The position numbers and the translations under genes were made by a program. Of a stretch of DNA of 6,809 bases, positions 1 to 4,260 are shown in pieces; the first letter of the stretch is position 1; every line of letters begins with the position of its first letter. This DNA comes from Actinomycetota bacterium (GTDB taxonomy: Bacteria > Actinomycetota > Geothermincolia > Fen-727 > Anoxymicrobiaceae), in contig PMDX01000062.1 of the NCBI GenBank assembly GCA_003154635.1, positions 8,056 to 14,864 on the forward strand. Direction: 5' to 3'. The notes below the pieces were generated by a model. That model saw nothing but the letters and a program-made list of their open reading frames with translations, had not been told where the DNA came from and made no database searches.

Positions 1-503
1 TCGTCATGGACGAGGATACCTGCATGGTGGACGTGGCCAAGTACTTCATCAACTTCCTGGCAGAGGAGTCCTGCGGGAAGTGTACCCCTTGCCGGGACGG
101 CCTGCCGCGCATGCTGGACCTGCTCACGGACATTACCGAGGGCCGCGGTGGAGAGGAGCACGTAGCGCTGCTGGATGAGCTGTGCGACCTGTTGAACTGG
201 GGGGCGTTATGCGGCCTGGGGACTTCAGCGGCCAATCCGGTGCTCTCAACCATCAAGTACTTCCGCGATGAATACGACGCCCACATCAGGGACAGGAAGT
301 GCCCTGCCGGGGTGTGCAAGGAGCTCATCACCTATGCGATTGACCCGGAAGCGTGCACCGGGTGTCGTCTGTGCGCCAAGAACTGCCCGCAGGAATGCAT
401 CACGGGCGAGCGCAAGGAAGCCCATGTGATCGATACGGCCAAGTGTATCAAGTGCGGCGTTTGCAAGGATGTATGCACCTTCGATGCAGTGAGGATCTCA
501 TAG
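1..503 (+). CDS. NuoF/HndC/HydB-like NADH-binding flavoprotein subunit, C-terminal part (5' end outside window)
   Basis: This is the last ~166 residues of a NuoF-type subunit; the reading frame is open to the window edge (codon 3-5 is Val, before an internal Met at 6), so the true start lies upstream and the FMN/NADH-binding domain is not visible. Counting from that Met, ESCGKCTPCRDG gives C23, C26 and C29, and GALCGLG gives C69: the four ligands of the NuoF [4Fe-4S] cluster. A CPAGVC linker follows, then a two-cluster ferredoxin domain (C117/120/123/127 and C147/150/153/157). That C-terminal ferredoxin is absent from ordinary complex I NuoF but usual in HndC/HydB-like subunits of NAD(P)-linked, often electron-bifurcating, hydrogenases and formate dehydrogenases. 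Known role of the family: NADH oxidation or NAD+ reduction with electron transfer to iron-sulfur partners in the cytoplasm. The stop TAG is one base before the next gene, so the two are cotranscribed. The enzyme's final partner cannot be told from this window. Confidence 0.93.
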   Translation, partial: VMDEDTCMVDVAKYFINFLAEESCGKCTPCRDGLPRMLDLLTDITEGRGGEEHVALLDELCDLLNWGALCGLGTSAANPVLSTIKYFRDEYDAHIRDRKCPAGVCKELITYAIDPEACTGCRLCAKNCPQECITGERKEAHVIDTAKCIKCGVCKDVCTFDAVRIS

Positions 504-504
504 C

Positions 505-1233
505 ATGGAAAAGATAAACGTTATAATCGATGGCAGGACCTTCGAGGCCGTGAGAGACCAGTGCGTGCTGGAAGTGGCGCACGAGAACGGCATCTACATC
601 CCTTCGTTGTGCTATAACAGCGAGGTGGCGAGCAGCGGCGGCTCCTGCCGCGTCTGCCTGGTGGAGGCCCATCAGAGCGGCAGGATGAGGTTGGTCACTT
701 CCTGTAACTACCCGGTGCGCAAGGGCCTGGAGGTGAAGACGGATACCCCGCTGGTGCACAAAATCCGCAGGGGCGTGCTGGAACTGCTGATGGCGCGAGT
801 GCCGGATTCGGAAGTCATTCGGGAGATGGCCGCCGGTGAAGGGCCGACCGATGTCCGCTTCCGCCTGGATGAGGGCGAAAACGACCGCTACAAATGTATC
901 GCCTGCGCGATGTGCACCAACGTCTGCGCGGAAGTGGTGGGGGTTTTTGCCATAGGCATGGTCAACCGCGGAGCGGACAAGAAGCCCGCCACCCCCTATA
1001 GTAAGCCGTCGGATGTGTGCATCGGCTGCGGCGCCTGCGCCTATGCCTGCCCCACCGGAGCCATCACCATCAAGGAGAAGGATGGCGTGCGCCGCATATG
1101 GGGCAGGGATTTCGACATGGTCACCTGCAGCGTCTGCGGCACCCCTTACATTCCGGAAGCCCAGGTAGACTGGATAGTGAGGACGACCGGCAAGGACAGA
1201 TCGTTCTTCGACAAATGCCCTGATCACAGGTGA
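505..1233 (+). CDS. NuoG/HoxU-like iron-sulfur subunit: 2Fe-2S ferredoxin plus two 4Fe-4S clusters
   Basis: The protein has 242 residues, close to HoxU and far shorter than full NuoG. Residues 1-75 form a plant-type [2Fe-2S] domain with ligands C36, C48, C51 and C67. Residues 131-182 form a ferredoxin domain with C131/134/137/141 and C172/175/178/182. Between the two (residues 68-130) there is no cysteine, so the His-Cys [4Fe-4S] cluster site that NuoG, HoxU and HydA normally carry is missing. The C-terminus has an extra C208-x2-C211 and a late C238 (CSVCGTPY ... KCPDHR), which could bind another metal; similar tails occur in some NuoI/HycF-like ferredoxins, as far as I recall. The ATG starts one base after the preceding stop, and a GTGAGG motif at 489-494 serves as ribosome binding site. 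Inferred role: relay of electrons between the NuoF-like flavoprotein and an upstream-encoded catalytic subunit, probably soluble, since no membrane subunit is seen. Codon use and GC match the preceding gene. Confidence 0.9.
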   Translation: MEKINVIIDGRTFEAVRDQCVLEVAHENGIYIPSLCYNSEVASSGGSCRVCLVEAHQSGRMRLVTSCNYPVRKGLEVKTDTPLVHKIRRGVLELLMARVPDSEVIREMAAGEGPTDVRFRLDEGENDRYKCIACAMCTNVCAEVVGVFAIGMVNRGADKKPATPYSKPSDVCIGCGACAYACPTGAITIKEKDGVRRIWGRDFDMVTCSVCGTPYIPEAQVDWIVRTTGKDRSFFDKCPDHR

Positions 1234-1240
1234 TACCCGG

Positions 1241-1263
1241 GGCGCGCCGGGACTCCCGCGTGC
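1241..1263 (+). terminator. GC-rich hairpin after the NuoG-like gene, possible weak terminator
   Basis: Eight bases after the TGA of the iron-sulfur gene, GCGCG-(C)-CGGG pairs with CCCG-CGTGC around an ACT loop: nine pairs with one bulged C and one G-T. No T-run follows, so intrinsic termination is doubtful; it may only protect the 3' end of the transcript. Confidence 0.3.
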
Positions 1264-1279
1264 CCCCCAACACACGCTT

Positions 1280-1294
1280 ATCCACTCCTCAAGG
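1280..1294 (+). repeat. Left copy of 15-bp direct repeat flanking the ABC/TetR module
   Basis: ATCCACTCCTCAAGG here matches ATCCACTCTTCAAGG at 4045-4059 in 14 of 15 positions and in the same orientation. The pair brackets the lower-GC exporter and regulator genes. It may be a duplicated target or attachment-like site, or chance. Confidence 0.4.
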
Positions 1295-1307
1295 CATGTG
1301 CACAAGA

Positions 1308-1329
1308 TGGTGTCGGTCCTCCGACACCA
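1308..1329. terminator. Perfect 9-bp inverted repeat between convergent genes, candidate bidirectional terminator
   Basis: TGGTGTCGG and CCGACACCA form a perfect 9-bp stem with a TCCT loop (AGGA on the other strand). It sits in the gap between the convergent iron-sulfur gene (ending 1233) and ABC permease (ending 1430), where a bidirectional terminator is expected. Neither flank has a strong T-run; the minus-strand side continues TCTTGTG. It is a clear secondary structure, but the terminator role is an inference. Confidence 0.4.
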
Positions 1330-1429
1330 CCATGTATAGTACGCAAGGTCAATCTTCTAGTCCGTCTTGTCTGGCAAGGCCTTGTTCTATTGTAATGAGC
1401 CGATTGTTCAAGTATCTGAGTAACAGTTC

Positions 1430-2209
1430 CTAGCGCGCTGATGCTCGAAAAGAGGCCACCGTGGCAGTGATCAGTACCAACCCGACACCGGCTATTACAG
1501 CAAGAGTCCTCAGGTCCTGGCCCCAGTTATTGCCGAAGTTCATCAACTGTTGCCCTGTCTGGATTACGTAAGCAGCCGGATTGGCTTTTGCAACCGCTTG
1601 AAGCCAACCGGGCTGAAGCGTCTTCGGGAAGAAGGCCGGTGACAGGAAGAGAGCAGGGAGGGTGAGTAGAAGTCCGGCTACCATTGTCATCTCACTGTTC
1701 TTGGTCCGCAACGCGATCAGGTTGGAAACTGAAGCCCATACCAGGCCGAACAAGACAGCAAATCCAAGCATAAGGACTGCCCCCGCCCACCCAGTCTTTG
1801 TCCGGGCGCCCATTAAGAACGCGACTCCAAAGATGATCGCGCCCTGTAAGACCATCAGAACCGCATCGGCCGCCATGCGGCCCAGCAAAATGCCCGACCT
1901 GCGGATCGGACTTATGAGGAACTTGTCCATCATTCCTGTATCTATATCCGTTATTGTCGCCATCCCCGACTGTAAGGCAGTAAAGAGCATGGAGAGAACG
2001 ATCATGCCGGGAACCAGGAAAGTCAAGTACGACGAATAGCCGAGCCTTCTGAACTGAAAGGTATCAGCCAGGTTGCGGAAGATTTGGGAGAACAGTACCA
2101 GCCATATGATCGGCTGGACAAGCGACATCGTGACCAGCATCGGAGTCCTGAGGCTCCTGATGACGTCCCGGGCTCCTATGATCCCCACCGACTTGAGTTT
2201 TCCGACCAT
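1430..2209 (-). CDS. ABC-2 type transporter permease, DrrB-like
   Basis: A 259-residue membrane protein of normal length for DrrB-type ABC-2 permeases. By eye six hydrophobic segments can be placed at about residues 25-45, 60-80, 112-134, 141-166, 174-195 and 236-253. The family motif after the second segment is present (FLISPIRRSGILLGR, residues 97-111; the usual form is close to L-x-x-P-x-x-R with a following G-R). With the ATPase it would form a half-transporter that dimerises to export a hydrophobic compound or lipid; the substrate cannot be read from sequence. The start ATG at 2209-2207 shares its A with the ATPase TGA (TGATG), and GGGGAGG lies six bases upstream, so translation is coupled and the start is firm. 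It ends in SAR and a TAG. GC is lower than in the neighbouring genes. Confidence 0.9.
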   Translation of the reverse strand: MVGKLKSVGIIGARDVIRSLRTPMLVTMSLVQPIIWLVLFSQIFRNLADTFQFRRLGYSSYLTFLVPGMIVLSMLFTALQSGMATITDIDTGMMDKFLISPIRRSGILLGRMAADAVLMVLQGAIIFGVAFLMGARTKTGWAGAVLMLGFAVLFGLVWASVSNLIALRTKNSEMTMVAGLLLTLPALFLSPAFFPKTLQPGWLQAVAKANPAAYVIQTGQQLMNFGNNWGQDLRTLAVIAGVGLVLITATVASFRASAR

Positions 2210-2222
2210 CAGGAACCTCCCC
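2207..2222 (-). promoter_or_regulatory. Coupled stop/start TGATG with strong ribosome binding site
   Basis: On the minus strand GGGGAGG lies about six bases before TGATG, where the ATPase stop and permease start share one base. This fixes the permease start and predicts translational coupling at equal stoichiometry. Confidence 0.8.
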
Positions 2223-3270
2223 TTCGTTTGCGTCCATGAGCGGTGCCGAAGATGCTGCTTACCGCTCCGACAACGATAGGTTCAGAATGAGGGCGGTCCC
2301 CTGTATATCGGAGAAAGACATCGTCCAAGGTTGCTTTAGTCTGTTCGACAGAAATAATCTGGATATTGGCTACCTTGAATGCGTCTATCACCGGAATCAC
2401 ACTGGCGTTCACGTCCCGCACGTATACCTGAAGCGGGTTAGCTGCCTGGACGCGTGTGACTTCGGGGTTGTTGGCCAGGAGTTCTGCCGCCCTCACTGCC
2501 AATGTGTCATCAGCGAGTGTCAAGATCAGGCGTCCTTCTCCAACCTCTTCCTTGAGTGCCCCCGGAGTCCCCAGCTTTACGAGTCTTCCCCGATCAATGA
2601 TCGCTACGCGGTCGCATACCCGGTCAGCCTCTTCGAGATACTGGGTGGTAAGCAGCACCGTCGTCCCTTCCTCCCGGCTGATCTTTCGCAGTTGCCCCCA
2701 GAGCGCGTTTCGTGACTGTGGGTCGACCCCTGTGGTCGGTTCATCGAGAAACAGGACAGAAGGCTTGTGGAGCAGCGCCTGGGCAAGGTCCAGTCGTCTT
2801 CGCAGTCCGCCAGAAAGCCTCCCCGCACGCTGATGCTGGACGTCCGTCAACGAGAACAACTCGAGCATCTCGTCCACTCGCTTCAACGACTTTTTGCCGG
2901 GACTGAACCCATGGAGAAATCCTTGGAGAAACAGGTTCTCATGTCCTGTAAGGTCATCGTCGACCCCCGTAGCCTGGCCCGCGTATCCAATGAGTTCACG
3001 TACCTTATCCGGCTGGGTCTCGGTATCGAAGCCGTTGACAGCAGCCCTACCCGAAGTCTTTCTCAACAATGTCACAAGTATCCGGACCGCCGTGGACTTG
3101 CCGGCACCGTTAGGTCCGAGCAAGCCGAATATCTCACCGGGTCTCACGATAAAAGACAGTTTTTCAAGTGCAACAGTACCTCCCGGATAGACCTTTGTGA
3201 GATCCTCTACCTCGATTGCGGGAGTTGCGGAGCTTCCTTCGCCGACCGATATCGAGTTCACCTTGACCAC
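2209..3270 (-). CDS. ABC transporter ATP-binding protein, DrrA (daunorubicin-resistance) family
   Basis: 353 residues with all ABC ATPase signatures: Walker A GPNGAGKST (52-60), Q-loop Gln99, signature LSGGL (152-156), Walker B VLFLDE (172-177) and D-loop GVDP (181-184). The switch position is Gln210 in TTQYLEEAD instead of His, which as I recall is common in DrrA-type proteins. The C-terminal domain (about 240-323) ends in TLDDVFLRYTG, another DrrA-family hallmark, followed by a ~30-residue basic tail. It would power export by the permease encoded immediately downstream. The start is a GTG at 3270-3268; AAGGAAAGG lies just upstream (minus strand) and supports it. It is first in a two-gene operon, transcribed from the divergent promoter at 3321-3349 and probably repressed by the adjacent TetR protein. 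The drug or lipid exported is unknown. Confidence 0.93.
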   Translation of the reverse strand: MVKVNSISVGEGSSATPAIEVEDLTKVYPGGTVALEKLSFIVRPGEIFGLLGPNGAGKSTAVRILVTLLRKTSGRAAVNGFDTETQPDKVRELIGYAGQATGVDDDLTGHENLFLQGFLHGFSPGKKSLKRVDEMLELFSLTDVQHQRAGRLSGGLRRRLDLAQALLHKPSVLFLDEPTTGVDPQSRNALWGQLRKISREEGTTVLLTTQYLEEADRVCDRVAIIDRGRLVKLGTPGALKEEVGEGRLILTLADDTLAVRAAELLANNPEVTRVQAANPLQVYVRDVNASVIPVIDAFKVANIQIISVEQTKATLDDVFLRYTGDRPHSEPIVVGAVSSIFGTAHGRKRRGGS

Positions 3271-3299
3271 GCCTTTCCTTGCGATATGCTCTTTTCGTG

Positions 3300-3328
3300 T
3301 TGCAATGGGCGATTGCCCATATTATAAT
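3300..3328 (+). promoter_or_regulatory. Promoter of the TetR-family regulator gene
   Basis: TTGCAA (3300-3305), a 17-base spacer and a perfect TATAAT (3323-3328). Predicted transcription start is near 3335, about 54 bases before the ATG. The -10 box overlaps that of the opposite promoter by four bases, so the two polymerases would compete for the same DNA. Confidence 0.7.
3305..3320. promoter_or_regulatory. Operator copy 1, ATGGGC-N4-GCCCAT
   Basis: A perfect 6-bp inverted repeat around GATT. It fills the -35/-10 spacer of the regulator promoter and overlaps the predicted start region of the exporter promoter. Likely bound by the TetR-family protein encoded next door; that is inferred from position and symmetry. 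Confidence 0.75.
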
Positions 3329-3349
3329 GGGCATGTGCCCATATAGCAA
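3321..3349 (-). promoter_or_regulatory. Promoter of the ABC exporter operon
   Basis: On the minus strand TTGCTA (3349-3344) is followed by a 17-base spacer and a perfect TATAAT (3326-3321). Predicted transcription start is near 3314, giving a leader of about 44 bases before the GTG. It overlaps the regulator promoter almost completely, and an operator copy fills its spacer. Confidence 0.7.
3327..3342. promoter_or_regulatory. Operator copy 2, ATGGGC-N4-GCCCAT
   Basis: Same half-sites as copy 1, around ATGT; the arms can be extended to 7 bp (ATGGGCA/TGCCCAT). Its centre is 22 bp from that of copy 1, about two helical turns, so two dimers would bind the same face of the DNA. It fills the spacer of the exporter promoter and overlaps the -10 end and start region of the regulator promoter. 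Confidence 0.75.
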
Positions 3350-3388
3350 GATCCAAAAGCAGAATTCCTATAGAGGGGATAGAAGAAT

Positions 3389-4030
3389 ATGGCACCACGG
3401 GGTGTAGCGATTCCGGATGTTCGCGAGCAGCTATTCGAGGCTACCGAAAGGATACTTGTCCGTGAAGGACCTGTCGGGCTGAGCAGCAGGGCTATAACTA
3501 CAGAGGCGAGTGTCGCAAAAGGGATCCTGTATAACCACTTCACCAACCTTGATGTTTTTCTTGCCGAATTTGTTGACGATCGTGCGCAGCGTATATCTGA
3601 AAGTGCGATAACGGTGCAAGCTATGGCGGGCAAAGCCACGGTCGAGAGGAACTTAGCCGACGCGGCTCTATCCGTTTTCGGATCTGATGCAAGCCATATA
3701 GCAACGCTGGTGATGGCTCGGCCAGGCCTGATGAAGCAACTGGAACTGACGAATTCGCCCGGAATGGCCACCTTTAAATCAATCGAAGATGCCTTTATGG
3801 ACTATTTGAATGCTGAGAAGCGAATTGGTCGCATCGTTCCTGATGCGGACACCAGGACAATCGCTCTTACACTCGTTGGTACAGTGCACCACCTGTTCAT
3901 GACAGGCAGGGGTGGGCATTCGGACCTGCGGAAGCAAGTCCGGCGGGTAGTCAGAGAACTTATGGTGGGAGTTTCCCTCGATTCGGAGAGTCACCGAACT
4001 GCCAAGCCCGGGCCGAATCGGCCAGGTTGA
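3389..4030 (+). CDS. TetR/AcrR-family transcriptional regulator, probable repressor of the divergent ABC exporter
   Basis: 213 residues, typical for TetR. The N-terminal DNA-binding domain spans about residues 10-58, with the helix-turn-helix at 30-51 (LSSRAITTEASVAKGILYNHF, consensus of the type A-G-V-x-K-G-x-x-Y-x-H-F). The remaining ~150 residues form the ligand-binding and dimerisation part, which I cannot match to a specific subfamily. The start ATG is preceded by GAGGGG at 3373-3378 with a rather long 10-base spacing. It is divergent from the ABC ATPase with two identical palindromes in the shared promoter, the classic arrangement of a drug-efflux repressor that also represses itself; ligand binding would release both. 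Its substrate is likely the same compound the exporter handles (inference). GC is about 50% in a counted 60-base stretch, compared with about 65% in a stretch of the secreted-protein gene. Confidence 0.9.
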   Translation: MAPRGVAIPDVREQLFEATERILVREGPVGLSSRAITTEASVAKGILYNHFTNLDVFLAEFVDDRAQRISESAITVQAMAGKATVERNLADAALSVFGSDASHIATLVMARPGLMKQLELTNSPGMATFKSIEDAFMDYLNAEKRIGRIVPDADTRTIALTLVGTVHHLFMTGRGGHSDLRKQVRRVVRELMVGVSLDSESHRTAKPGPNRPG

Positions 4031-4044
4031 GCCAAGGCAGGTTC

Positions 4045-4059
4045 ATCCACTCTTCAAGG
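4045..4059 (+). repeat. Right copy of 15-bp direct repeat flanking the ABC/TetR module
   Basis: ATCCACTCTTCAAGG, the partner of 1280-1294 (one mismatch), 15 bases after the regulator stop codon. Confidence 0.4.
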
Positions 4060-4071
4060 ACAGAGAGAAAA

Positions 4072-4092
4072 GCGCCCGCGGCCCGGCGGCGC
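4072..4092 (+). terminator. GC-rich stem-loop downstream of the TetR gene
   Basis: GCGCC-(C)-GC pairs with GCGGCGC over a six-base loop: seven G-C pairs with one bulged C, 41 bases after the regulator stop. No T-run follows, so it is at best a weak or factor-dependent terminator. Confidence 0.3.
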
Positions 4093-4148
4093 ATCCGTTA
4101 ACGCACGTTCTTAGAGTTGTCCGACCCTCGATCCTGTGGGAGCAGTCT

Positions 4149-4251
4149 TTTGTGTATCGGCTGCAGGCCCCCCGTTGCGTTCTGCACAGACCAGCTCGAG
4201 AATTCACAACGGCGACTGTCCCGTTTGTGAGTAGTCCCCTTTGTGAATCGG
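4149..4251. repeat. Degenerate TTTGTGA repeat cluster in the convergent gap
   Basis: TTTGTGTATCGG (4149-4160) recurs as TTTGTGAATCGG (4240-4251). Between them GTCCCGTTTGTGAGTA (4218-4233) and GTCCCCTTTGTGAATC (4234-4249) form an imperfect 16-bp tandem pair (13 of 16 matching). ATTCACAA at 4202-4209 is perfectly complementary to TTGTGAAT at 4241-4248, so the segment can fold. It may be a decayed REP- or MITE-like element, or the transcription end of the secreted-protein gene. The rest of 4031-4260 shows nothing coding. Confidence 0.45.
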
Positions 4252-4260
4252 TAGCTTCGG

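Noticed and set aside
448..1305. 285-codon minus-strand open frame over the iron-sulfur gene
   Set aside because: It lies wholly opposite a gene with many conserved Cys motifs, and its His/Ala/Arg-rich product has no recognisable domain; it is a typical GC-rich antisense shadow.
1375..1384. CAAGGCCTTG perfect palindrome as an operator
   Set aside because: Only 10 bp with no second copy and no promoter nearby; probably chance or part of the 3' region of the permease transcript.
2640..2646. Gln in place of the switch His in the ABC ATPase as a sign of inactivity
   Set aside because: As I recall, TTQYLEEAD-type motifs are usual in DrrA-family ATPases, and all other catalytic motifs are intact.
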